Source: Lachnospiraceae bacterium
Lineage (GTDB): Bacteria > Bacillota > Clostridia > Lachnospirales > Lachnospiraceae
Assembly (NCBI GenBank): GCA_017935565.1
Contig: JAGBHK010000017.1
Coordinates: forward strand, 124,001-188,000
Direction of reading: 5' to 3'
Length of the DNA stretch: 64,000 nucleotides
Part shown: piece by piece, positions 43,424-50,718 of the stretch
How positions within the stretch are numbered: the first letter of the stretch is position 1
Layout of the letters: each line of letters begins with the position of its first letter
Translations under genes and position numbers: made by a program
Notes under the pieces: generated by a model
What the model was told of the DNA's origin: nothing
Seen by the model: only the letters and a program-made list of their open reading frames with translations
Database searches by the model: none

Positions 43424-45511
43424 ATGCCGGAACAGTTAGAGCTTCCCCAACAAGGGCAGCAAAGACAAATTATAACAGATAGCAGAAAGGAAGAAACAAC
43501 TATGATATGTAAAAGATTGAATTTAAATGAACGCCCAGTGTTCCCTAAACGTGCAATTATTACGGCAGGTATGCCTTATGGAAACAAGAATCTACATTTT
43601 GGGCATGTAGGAGGTATGTTTATTCATGCAGATATTTTTGCTAGATTTTTAAGAGATAGAATTGGAAAGGATAATGTTATTTTTATTTCTGGAACGGATT
43701 GCTATGGTTCTCCTATTATGGAAAGTTATAGAAAGTTACAGGAAGGTGGTTATGAAGGAACTCTTGAAGATTATGTACGTGGTAATCACGAAGGACAGAA
43801 AGAGACTTTGAAAAAATATGGTATCAGTTTGGATTTTTTTGGCGCATCAGCTTTGGATGACGCGGGAGATATTCATAAGCAAGTTTCGGGCAAAGTTTTT
43901 AAAACCTTGTATGATAATGGGTATATAAAAAAATTATCTGTACCACAGTTCTATGATGAAGAAAAAAAGATGTTTTTAAATGGAAGACAGGTGTTGGGAA
44001 AGTGTCCGATACCGGGATGTTCTTCGGATAAAGCATATGCTGATGAATGTTCATTAGGGCATCAGTTTTTACCATCCGAACTCATTAATCCCATTAGTAG
44101 CTTGTCGGGTAAAAAGCCTGTTCTTAAAGATGTTGAAAATTGGTATTTTGATTTGGAACATTGCATTGATATGATTAAGGAATATAATGATTTTCTTCGC
44201 AAAAATACAAATACTCGTAAGTATCAGTTGGAAACAGTAGAAGAGTTTTTGAAGAAGCCATTATTGTACGTGCCTAGAAAATATATAGTAGATTTGGAGA
44301 AAATGTCTTCAATGTTACCGCTTCATAACCTGATTGATGAGGAAAAGAAAGCTTCTGTGGCTTTCGAGTTTGAATCATTAGATGATAGAGATAAGGCGAA
44401 AAGTATTTTGGATTCTTTGAATATTCACTATACTTCAGGAAAAACTTTGGTTCCATTCCGTTTGTCTGGAAATGTGGAATGGGGAGTACCATTTCCTGAA
44501 TGTGAGGAGTTAAACGATTTAACTTTCTGGGTATGGCCGGAATCATTATGGGCACCGATTTCCTTTACGATGGCTTATTTGAAAACTATGGGTATGGAAA
44601 ATGATTTGTCAAAATGGTGGTATGATGATGACGCAAAAGTATATCAGTTTATCGGTGAGGATAATATTTATTTTTATTCAATAGCTCAGACTGGATTGTT
44701 TGCAGGTTTGCAGATTTCGAAGGATGAAAAGCCAGATATGGAAAAAGTGCATTTATCACATATTATTGCTAATCGTCATTTGTTATATATGGATACTAAG
44801 GCAAGTAGTAGTTCTGATATTAAGCCGCCTACAGCAGATGAATTGCTGGAATTTTATACCAAGGATCAGCTACGAATGCATTTTATGAGCTTAGGACTGT
44901 CGTCAAAAAGTGTTGGCTTTAAGCCACAGGTATTTATGAAAGAAGAGAATAAAGTTGGCGTTGATATGGTTTTAAAAGATGGGAATTTAATTACCAACGT
45001 TTTTAATCGTTTGATTCGAACCTGCTTCTATGCTATTCAGAATAACTGTAATGGTAAAATTCCAAAAGGAGAAGCCTGCGATGAAATCAGAACCATGGCT
45101 GAAAAAACAGTTCTTGAGTACGAGCGCCATATGTATAATCATGATTTTCATCGAATTTCGTATGTACTGGATGATTTTATACGAGCAATCAATAAGCATT
45201 GGGTAAATAATGTAAAGGTTGCAGATGCCACAGGGGATAAGGAACTTAGAAAACAGCTGATTATTGATTGTTTTTATGCTTGTAAGATTATGGCGGTTTT
45301 AATTCATCCAATTGTACCGGAAGGCTGCGAGATGTTTAGAGAATATCTAAATATGGGAGAGGAATTATGGGATTGGAATTGCATTTTGGAGCCTATTTCT
45401 ATTTATGTTTCGGATATTGAGAGTCATGAATTGAAATATTTAGAGCCTAGAGTGGACTTCTTTAAGAAACATGAATGTCAGTTTGAGGTGAAGTGTATTG
45501 ACAAATATTAA
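43424..45511 (+). CDS. Methionyl-tRNA synthetase-like class I enzyme (divergent paralogue)
   Basis: 695 residues from ATG 43424 (AAAGGAGG at 43410-43417). ATG 43502, behind AAGGAAG, is an alternative that drops a Gln-rich 26-residue lead. The catalytic fold starts at RAIITAGMPYGNKNLHFGHV, with HFGH in the HIGH position, then FISGTDCYGSP as in MetRS. The zinc-type CPIPGCSSDKAYADECSLGH insertion is present. The KMSKS position reads MDTKASSSSD, so the second signature is degenerate. An anticodon-binding helical domain follows. The housekeeping MetRS was not seen in the window. It may be a second MetRS or a synthetase-like enzyme with another role. It is preceded by the small-ORF leader. Confidence 0.8.
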   Translation: MPEQLELPQQGQQRQIITDSRKEETTMICKRLNLNERPVFPKRAIITAGMPYGNKNLHFGHVGGMFIHADIFARFLRDRIGKDNVIFISGTDCYGSPIMESYRKLQEGGYEGTLEDYVRGNHEGQKETLKKYGISLDFFGASALDDAGDIHKQVSGKVFKTLYDNGYIKKLSVPQFYDEEKKMFLNGRQVLGKCPIPGCSSDKAYADECSLGHQFLPSELINPISSLSGKKPVLKDVENWYFDLEHCIDMIKEYNDFLRKNTNTRKYQLETVEEFLKKPLLYVPRKYIVDLEKMSSMLPLHNLIDEEKKASVAFEFESLDDRDKAKSILDSLNIHYTSGKTLVPFRLSGNVEWGVPFPECEELNDLTFWVWPESLWAPISFTMAYLKTMGMENDLSKWWYDDDAKVYQFIGEDNIYFYSIAQTGLFAGLQISKDEKPDMEKVHLSHIIANRHLLYMDTKASSSSDIKPPTADELLEFYTKDQLRMHFMSLGLSSKSVGFKPQVFMKEENKVGVDMVLKDGNLITNVFNRLIRTCFYAIQNNCNGKIPKGEACDEIRTMAEKTVLEYERHMYNHDFHRISYVLDDFIRAINKHWVNNVKVADATGDKELRKQLIIDCFYACKIMAVLIHPIVPEGCEMFREYLNMGEELWDWNCILEPISIYVSDIESHELKYLEPRVDFFKKHECQFEVKCIDKY

Positions 45512-45526
45512 CGAATGTGGTAACAT
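45498..45526 (+). promoter_or_regulatory. Promoter for the DeoR operon
   Basis: TTGACA (45498-45503), 17 bases, TAACAT (45521-45526). The -35 lies inside the last codons of the MetRS-like gene. TTAAC/GTTAAC-like segments around it may be operators of the DeoR protein. Confidence 0.75.
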
Positions 45527-45592
45527 AAGTTAACAAATGGTAAAATAGAAGCGATTAGCGTTTATAAAACTGTGACATAGGAGGCGAAGTGC

Positions 45593-46369
45593 ATGTATAT
45601 AGAGGAACGTCATAAAGCTATATTAGACTGGTTAACTGAATATGGAAGTATCAGTAATGTTGATATACAAGAAAAGTTCGGTGTTAGTTATGAGTCGGCA
45701 AAAAGGGATTTGAGGATTCTTGAAGAAAAGGGTATGCTCAAGCGTACACATGGAGGTGCATTACCGATAAGACAGGTTGCTATGACGAGACCTTCAAATC
45801 AAACAATCAAAGATTATGGAGAGATAAAGAAAAACTATTTGCTTATAGCAAGAAAGGCAATTGAGATGATTGGAGATAATGATGTTATTTTTTTATCATC
45901 CACAACAATATGTCTTTTGGTTGCTCAAAGTTTGCCTGAAAATAAGAGAGTTAGGGTAGTGACGAATTCTATTATTATAGCAGAAGAATTAAGAAACAAA
46001 GAGCATATATCAGTTATTTTGCTCGGAGGAGAAATGGATAATAAAGGAAATTGTTATGATTCATTTGCAATAAGTATAGTAAGCAAATTAAGAATTGACA
46101 AAAGCTTTGTTTGTGCGGCAGCAATTTCAGCTGATTTTGGATTGTCGATTCAGAGGTCATCCGCAATTAGTTTTTTTAATGCAGTCATGGATAGTTCAAA
46201 GAAAAATATTGGTTTGTTCCCAAAAGAAAAGATAGGATTTGATTCTATCGTAAGTATCTGTCCAGCTGAAAGATTGGATGTATTAATTACAGATTGGGAT
46301 GCAATGGAAGAAGATTTAAATCTATTTAGAGAAAAAGAAATAGAAGTTATTGTTGTTGAAGAAGAATAG
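45593..46369 (+). CDS. DeoR/GlpR-family transcription regulator
   Basis: 258 residues. N-terminal winged helix-turn-helix (about 1-60; RHKAILDWLTEYGSISNVDI, YESAKRDLRILEEKGMLKRTHGGAL, the last part being the family signature). The C-terminal sugar-phosphate isomerase-like sensor domain includes NDVIFLSSTTICLLVAQSLP, VVTNSIIIAEEL and VILLGGEMDNKGNC. Members respond to sugar phosphates or related ligands. AGGAGG at 45579-45584. It heads a run of four genes (phosphatase, zinc phospholipase C-like, HAD) that it probably controls. The ligand is unknown. Confidence 0.9.
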   Translation: MYIEERHKAILDWLTEYGSISNVDIQEKFGVSYESAKRDLRILEEKGMLKRTHGGALPIRQVAMTRPSNQTIKDYGEIKKNYLLIARKAIEMIGDNDVIFLSSTTICLLVAQSLPENKRVRVVTNSIIIAEELRNKEHISVILLGGEMDNKGNCYDSFAISIVSKLRIDKSFVCAAAISADFGLSIQRSSAISFFNAVMDSSKKNIGLFPKEKIGFDSIVSICPAERLDVLITDWDAMEEDLNLFREKEIEVIVVEEE

Positions 46370-46384
46370 TATTAGGAGGGGAAG

Positions 46385-47065
46385 ATGTATTGTAGTTTAC
46401 TAAAAACAACTCAAAACACCAGAGACTTAGGTGGATATAAAAAACAGGATGGCAATCTCACAAAATACGAAAATATTCTTCGTAGCGATGTTCAAAATTA
46501 CCCTGGCGAAGAGGATTTTGAGTATTTAATATCAAAGAATATTACAACTATTATAGATATGCGTGGTGCAAAGGATGTAGAAAGAAAACCTAGTGGATTT
46601 TTTGGAAAGAGCGTTTTTGCATATTATAATTTTCAAATTATCGAAGGTAGTGGCGTACCAGAATCTGTAGAAGCGGTGCCTATAAGTTATATGGATATTG
46701 CAAAAGCAAAAGCGATGCCAGAAGTGTTTAAATGCATTGCCAACGCAAATACGGGTGTAATGTTTAACTGCACTGCTGGAAAAGATAGGACTGGAGTTGT
46801 ATCGGCTATTTTATTGCTTCACGTAAACGTTAGTGATGAGGATATTATAAAAGATTATGTATTGACTAAGGAATATGGCAGAGAACGCCTAGAACTAGTG
46901 CATAAAAACTTTCCGGAAATTGATATGAATATAGTTACACCTTGTGAAATGTTTATGAAAGAGTTTCTTAAGTTATTTAGAGAAGAATATGGTGATACAA
47001 ATGCCTATTTTAAAAGTTTAGGTTTAAGTGAAGATGAAATAAGCGCTTTGCGTGACAAGTTATAG
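46385..47065 (+). CDS. Tyrosine-type protein phosphatase
   Basis: 226 residues. The start TQNTRDLGGYKKQDGNLTKY and the active-site loop NCTAGKDRTGV (Cys-X5-Arg) fit the Tyr/Ser phosphatase family (PF13350 type), which acts on phosphotyrosine or phosphoinositide-like substrates. The nucleophile is the Cys in that loop. It is cytoplasmic. AGGAGGGGAAG lies just before the ATG. It is in one operon with the DeoR regulator and two further hydrolase-like genes. The physiological substrate is not known; a sugar phosphate is possible in view of the regulator. Confidence 0.9.
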   Translation: MYCSLLKTTQNTRDLGGYKKQDGNLTKYENILRSDVQNYPGEEDFEYLISKNITTIIDMRGAKDVERKPSGFFGKSVFAYYNFQIIEGSGVPESVEAVPISYMDIAKAKAMPEVFKCIANANTGVMFNCTAGKDRTGVVSAILLLHVNVSDEDIIKDYVLTKEYGRERLELVHKNFPEIDMNIVTPCEMFMKEFLKLFREEYGDTNAYFKSLGLSEDEISALRDKL

Positions 47066-47079
47066 GAGGAGAAAATGAT

Positions 47080-47805
47080 ATGGCGACATGGGTTACACAT
47101 TTAATGGTTGCAGACGAGGCAATAAAAAGACTACCATTTCTTGAAAAGCACGAGTTTTTGGTTGGAAATATTGCACCTGATTGTAATGTGGAAAATGAGG
47201 ATTGGACAAGTTTTACACCGTCAAGAGAAGTGACTCATTGGATGGGAAATGAACGTAAAACAGCGTCTGATTGTGATAGATTTTTACATGAATATGTTGA
47301 AACGAAAGATAATTTAGATATTAAAGAGAAATCGTTTTTGCTGGGATATTATGCGCATCTTATAACTGATGCGGAGTTTCAAAGACTTATTCGTGATGAA
47401 AAAAGAGTGAAGGCGGCTTGGGATAGAATAAAGAACCATCCGGTTCTCAGTAAACAGTCGGTGGGTATGGATGAAACATGGGATTCTGTGAAAATACTTC
47501 TAAAGAGTAGGGAACGAATGAAAGATTTATACGCATTGGAGAGGGAGTATTTGGATGAGCACCCAGAATCTGGATACATAACAGATATTATGGGATTGGA
47601 AGAATTTCCAGATTATATTGATTATTTACCTGAAGGTGCTATAGTTCGCAAGGTTAAGGTTATGGGCTATATGCCTGAAAAGGAAGTTAGTCAGTATCCA
47701 TACATCGGTATGTCGAAGGAAGAATATGGAAGTTTTGTAAAAAGGGCCATAGAGTTGGTTGTGGAAGCGATAGAGAGGTATTGGAAGAATGATACTAATA
47801 TTTGA
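47080..47805 (+). CDS. Zinc-dependent phospholipase C-like protein
   Basis: 241 residues. MATWVTHLMVADEAI, then FLVGNIAPDCNVEN and FLLGYYAHLITDAEF provide the Trp/His/Asp metal ligands typical of the zinc phospholipase C fold (PF00882). There is no signal peptide, so it is cytoplasmic, unlike the secreted toxins of that name. The ribosome site AGGAGGAG is at 47064-47071. It overlaps the HAD gene by 17 bases and so is translationally coupled. The substrate may be a phosphate monoester or diester in the same pathway as its neighbours; this is inference. Confidence 0.85.
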   Translation: MATWVTHLMVADEAIKRLPFLEKHEFLVGNIAPDCNVENEDWTSFTPSREVTHWMGNERKTASDCDRFLHEYVETKDNLDIKEKSFLLGYYAHLITDAEFQRLIRDEKRVKAAWDRIKNHPVLSKQSVGMDETWDSVKILLKSRERMKDLYALEREYLDEHPESGYITDIMGLEEFPDYIDYLPEGAIVRKVKVMGYMPEKEVSQYPYIGMSKEEYGSFVKRAIELVVEAIERYWKNDTNI

Positions 47806-48520
47806 TTATTTTGAAACAATTGCTCTTACAAAGGTGATGGACTTTAACCTTGGGCTTAAACCATTATGGGAGAAGCACTACAAGGATAAATGCTCCTTTG
47901 AAGATATTTCGGCTTTTGGAGATGAACTGTATGGAAAGTTGCAGGAATATCATAAGAAAGGTTTGGAGTACGCTTTTGTAAAAGATGAATTGCCTGAATA
48001 TGCGGCTAAATACGGTGGAGATGTTATCAAGATGACAGTGGAGGAAGAGGCTGAATTTTTGATGCATTGTAATGTAATGGAAAATATGCCACATATTCCA
48101 GAAGCCTTGGAAGAGTTTGAAAAAATGGGAATTCCAATGTATGTATTGTCAAATAGCGGATTTACAGCTGAAGCATTATCTATACTCCTTGAAAAATTGG
48201 GAATACGAAAGTATTTTAAAAAGATATGGTCTAGTGCTGATTTTGGAAAAATAAAGCCAAGTAAGGAATTTTTTGATATGGCTATAAATAATGCATTGGC
48301 GGACAATCCTACAGAAACAAAGGAAAATATTGTGTTTGTAGGGGATACATATAATACAGATGTTAAAGGCGCCAATGACGCTGGTATAGATGTGATATGG
48401 TTAAATCACAAAGGGGAAGAAAATAGGGATAATTTGAAGGTTTGTAGTATAAGTGATACGAGGGAATTGGTTGAGTGTGTGAAGAGGAGGGGTGAATCTT
48501 TACACTCAACCATTGGTTGA
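47789..48520 (+). CDS. HAD-superfamily hydrolase
   Basis: 243 residues. Motif I is FDYFETIAL with the nucleophile aspartate (the second Asp of the DxD form is Phe, as in dehalogenase-like branches). Motif II is the Ser in LSNSGF, motif III Lys in KIKPSKEFF, and motif IV VFVGDTYNTDVKGANDAG. A helical cap lies between motifs I and II. The enzymes cleave phosphate or halide from small molecules. It overlaps the phospholipase C-like gene. The replacement in motif I may limit phosphatase activity. Confidence 0.9.
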   Translation: MILIFDYFETIALTKVMDFNLGLKPLWEKHYKDKCSFEDISAFGDELYGKLQEYHKKGLEYAFVKDELPEYAAKYGGDVIKMTVEEEAEFLMHCNVMENMPHIPEALEEFEKMGIPMYVLSNSGFTAEALSILLEKLGIRKYFKKIWSSADFGKIKPSKEFFDMAINNALADNPTETKENIVFVGDTYNTDVKGANDAGIDVIWLNHKGEENRDNLKVCSISDTRELVECVKRRGESLHSTIG

Positions 48521-48756
48521 ACATTGTATCAACCAACAAGTTATTGTTTGATATAGAGTTTAATGATAAAAATTGTGATAGTATATTGATTGAAAAGTTA
48601 CCTAATGATGACACTATGAGAATTGTAGTTGCAAGGGGACACCATATATTATCTTCTGATGAAATTAAGGGTTCAGGAAAGAAGATAACAGTTAATCTAG
48701 AGGATATGGCTAATTGCGTGAGTGTATCTGGAAACCAGAAGATGATAGATAATTGA
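48517..48756 (+). CDS. Small ORF behind HAD gene, possibly frameshifted
   Basis: The frame from TTG 48517 encodes 79 residues with no ribosome site. The strong site GAGGAGGGG (48484-48492), inside the HAD gene end, instead leads to a GTG frame at 48492 that stops after 19 codons (VNLYTQPLVEHCINQQ...). The two frames join smoothly at about 48535-48545 if one base changes, so a coupled small gene with a frameshift is possible. The C-terminal part (RIVVARGHHILSSDEI) looks protein-like. No family was recognised. The palindrome TCAACCA-T-TGGTTGA (48506-48520) lies across the start. Confidence 0.35.
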   Translation: MNIVSTNKLLFDIEFNDKNCDSILIEKLPNDDTMRIVVARGHHILSSDEIKGSGKKITVNLEDMANCVSVSGNQKMIDN

Positions 48757-48757
48757 T

Positions 48758-48798
48758 AAAGAGTCAGTTGTTCGAGAATTTCGAATAACTGACTCTTT
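48758..48798 (+). terminator. Strong terminator of the DeoR operon
   Basis: AAAGAGTCAGTTGTTCGA (48758-48775) pairs with TCGAATAACTGACTCTTT (48781-48798), 18 bp with one G-U, T-rich at the end. Confidence 0.92.
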
Positions 48799-48821
48799 GA
48801 TGATGATTATGTAAAAACTTC

Positions 48822-48849
48822 TTGATAATATATACTAATGTGATAGAAT
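48822..48849 (+). promoter_or_regulatory. Promoter of the type I toxin mRNA
   Basis: TTGATA (48822-48827), 16 bases, TAGAAT (48844-48849). The leader to the toxin start is about 105 bases and highly structured; ACGGTTG (about 48880) can pair with the later TGCCGT region (about 48930), a plan that often hides type I toxin start sites. Confidence 0.75.
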
Positions 48850-48962
48850 ATATACTAGAAGTGTTACCAAGTACGGTAGGACGGTTGCTCTCCAATCTGG
48901 GAGTACAAGCCCAGTTTACATAGATGGTAAATTGTGCCGTTTTGTCAGAGAGGAGTTTGTTT

Positions 48963-49061
48963 ATGATATTGATTTCATATGAAGCACTAATTGCTTTAAT
49001 CGCATTATGCGGTGGAGCTGGTTATTTGCTCGGAAAAGATATTAATAAAACAAAAAAGTAA
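48963..49061 (+). CDS. 32-residue holin-like toxin (type I toxin-antitoxin)
   Basis: GAGGAG (48952-48957) precedes ATG 48963. The peptide begins MILISYEALIALIALCGG, has one hydrophobic helix (about 2-24) and ends in a basic tail (GKDINKTKK). The YEAL start and size match the putative holin-like toxin (Hol_Tox, Fst-like) family, which damages membranes when overproduced. The stop codon lies within the common terminator. A facing promoter at 49173-49200 should make an antisense RNA. The gene is too short for ordinary gene callers. Toxicity is inferred from the family. Confidence 0.8.
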   Translation: MILISYEALIALIALCGGAGYLLGKDINKTKK

Positions 49062-49093
49062 TCGTCCCACGTCAAGAGATTGATTACTTTTTT
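49052..49093. terminator. Bidirectional terminator between toxin and antisense RNA
   Basis: AAAAAAGTAATC (49052-49063) pairs exactly with GATTACTTTTTT (49082-49093). T-runs on both sides allow termination of both facing RNAs. Confidence 0.92.
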
Positions 49094-49166
49094 GTTTAAT
49101 AAAGTCATTTAATTTCAGGGCAACCGTTCTACTCGGTAGCACTTTCTTTTTAGAATTAATCTATCT
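49052..49166 (-). ncRNA. Antisense antitoxin RNA candidate
   Basis: On the minus strand TTTACA (49195-49200), 16 bases, TATAAT (49173-49178) forms a strong promoter. The RNA should run from about 49166 to the shared terminator, about 115 bases. Its 5' part (about 49111-49140) repeats the 5' part of the toxin mRNA (48860-48892) in inverted orientation, sharing AGTGYTACC and ACGGTTGC. No protein frame is seen in it. Confidence 0.72.
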
Positions 49167-49210
49167 ATTTTTATTATACACAATTGTAGTGTTTTGTAAA
49201 TAGTTAGGAA

Positions 49211-49528
49211 TTACTTTTTCCAAAGTTCTATAGTTTTTAGCAATTTTTCTTTTGTACTAGTATCCAATTTAACAATGGCTTCATACAATGCTCTGTCGAG
49301 CGCAGTTTCTGAATAATCTGGTTCTAACTCACCAATAAGTGAATCTAAAGAACAACCAACAAGCTTAGCATAATATGTCAAGATTCGTAATGACATTGCG
49401 GTGCGACCATTTTCTACATTGCTGATATATCCAGGTGTAACGCCAAGTGCTTTGGCAACTTGGTCTTGAGTTAAGCCATTTTTGATTCTCAAATTTTTAA
49501 TGAGATTGCCGTAATTTTCCTGTTCCAT
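49211..49528 (-). CDS. XRE-family transcription regulator
   Basis: 105 residues from the ATG at 49528 (GGAGG six bases upstream); a longer frame to 49621 has no site. A clear helix-turn-helix covers about 8-62: LIKNLRIKNGLTQDQVAKAL, GVTPGYISNVENGRTAMSLR. The C-terminal helices (ALDRALYEAIVKLDTSTKEK) probably form a dimer or small sensing part. It diverges from the phosphatase gene at 49661, and AT-rich sequence with TATAAT-like -10 boxes in both directions lies between. It is close to SinR-like or phage-type repressors. The target is probably its own promoter. Confidence 0.88.
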   Translation of the reverse strand: MEQENYGNLIKNLRIKNGLTQDQVAKALGVTPGYISNVENGRTAMSLRILTYYAKLVGCSLDSLIGELEPDYSETALDRALYEAIVKLDTSTKEKLLKTIELWKK

Positions 49529-49660
49529 AATTGTCCTCCGTATACTAAAGATATTATAAGTATATAATGTATTTAAAAAATATACAATACAAAATAAATG
49601 TATGGGGCAAATTTTTCTCATCCTGCCTATTATAATGTAACCGAAAGGAAGGTTGATTAT

Positions 49661-50116
49661 ATGAAAGTAGATATTTATTCAAGAAATGCAATTGAGGAAT
49701 TGATTAATCAGGATTTCCCAGAAAATGTAGCGGTTATAAGTTTTTATGACCCACCAGGCAAGTATAAGAATGTGGAACCTCCTGTAGATTACAAAGGAAA
49801 AGTAAAAAAACTTTTTCAAGTTGCAGTATATGATATTGACATAGAAGTGTTAGGTGAATTTGGGCTAAATTTTGATACATATTTTACAGAAGTTGAAGAA
49901 TTGGCAAAATTTATATTTGAATCCTATAATGAAGGATTAGACATTATTTGTCAATGTGAATATGGTCAAAGTAGAAGTGCCGCATGTGCCGCTGCAATTT
50001 TGGAATACTTTGAAAGTGATGGTATTTCTGTGTTTAGGGATTATAGATACTATCCAAATCAGTTGATATTTAATAAGGTGTATGAGGCACTAAAATTGCA
50101 AGGAAATGATGTATGA
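49661..50116 (+). CDS. Dual-specificity-type protein tyrosine phosphatase
   Basis: 151 residues from ATG 49661 (AAGGAAGG about ten bases upstream). The Cys-X5-Arg loop reads CQCEYGQSRSAA with nucleophile Cys in CEYGQSR. The fold around it, VAVYDIDIE, then helix and EVEELAKFIFES before the loop, fits small dual-specificity phosphatases. Such genes occur in phage and defence regions of Firmicutes and act on phosphoproteins or RNA ends. It is divergently placed from an XRE regulator and followed by a second. Its biological role is open. Confidence 0.82.
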   Translation: MKVDIYSRNAIEELINQDFPENVAVISFYDPPGKYKNVEPPVDYKGKVKKLFQVAVYDIDIEVLGEFGLNFDTYFTEVEELAKFIFESYNEGLDIICQCEYGQSRSAACAAAILEYFESDGISVFRDYRYYPNQLIFNKVYEALKLQGNDV

Positions 50117-50209
50117 AGGAATGAAAAGTTTTTTTGGTTCGGGGTTAAGTGTAGAGATAAAGTCGTAAGGTATGGCATCTATGTATATCTCATTTAATGA
50201 TAGATATGA

Positions 50210-50238
50210 TTGAAATGTAATTAAAATAGAAGTATAAT
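50210..50238 (+). promoter_or_regulatory. Promoter of the second XRE gene
   Basis: TTGAAA (50210-50215), 17 bases, TATAAT (50233-50238). ATATCT...AGATAT inverted repeats lie at about 50184-50207, just upstream. The rest of 50117-50209 shows nothing clear. Confidence 0.8.
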
Positions 50239-50274
50239 TATGTTTATTAGATAAAAATATAATGAGGTAACATT

Positions 50275-50622
50275 ATGTTGATTAGCCAGCGTATATATGA
50301 ATATATTGAAAAAAGAAAAATGACACAACTTGAATTTTCCAAGAAAACAGGTATTTCACAAAGTACAATTAGTGATTGGCGAAGAAAAGGAACGAATCCT
50401 TCTGCTGATAAGATTATGATAATTTGTGAAGTTCTTGATATTTCTCCTTATGAGTTACTGCAAGGAACGGAAAATAAAAAGCATAAAGAATATCGCTCTA
50501 CAGACTATGTTGTTGTTGGTAGAGATACGGAAGAATTTTTATTACTCGAAAGTTATAAAGGTTTGGATACAGATGCGAAAAAAAGATTGGAAAGTTATGT
50601 TAAAGAATTGAAAAATAAGTGA
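50275..50622 (+). CDS. XRE-family transcription regulator
   Basis: 115 residues. Helix-turn-helix at about 5-60 (YIEKRKMTQLEFSKKTGISQ, STISDWRRKGTNPSADK) followed by VLDISPYELLQGTE, the usual end of the domain, and a C-terminal helical part (SYKGLDTDAKKRLESYVKEL). GAGGT before the ATG is a moderate site. A perfect 18-bp palindrome lies at 50689-50706 in the next promoter, which is the natural target for this regulator; this is inference from position. Confidence 0.9.
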   Translation: MLISQRIYEYIEKRKMTQLEFSKKTGISQSTISDWRRKGTNPSADKIMIICEVLDISPYELLQGTENKKHKEYRSTDYVVVGRDTEEFLLLESYKGLDTDAKKRLESYVKELKNK

Positions 50623-50661
50623 TAGATGCTTGCGGAGATTAGGTTTTAAGGCATGTTTGTG

Positions 50662-50706
50662 TTGACATGTCTTAAATTAAATGATAATATATCGTATATA
50701 CGATAT
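50662..50706 (+). promoter_or_regulatory. Promoter with 18-bp perfect palindrome
   Basis: TTGACA (50662-50667), 17 bases, TAATAT (50685-50690). ATATCGTAT-ATACGATAT (50689-50706) overlaps the transcription start and the GGAGG ribosome site lies directly behind it. A repressor would block the unknown gene at 50719. Confidence 0.88.
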
Positions 50707-50718
50707 GGAGGTATTTGT

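Noticed and set aside
48492-48551. 19-codon GTG frame as an independent small gene
   Set aside because: It is short, without hydrophobic or other features, and is better explained as part of a frameshifted gene or chance.
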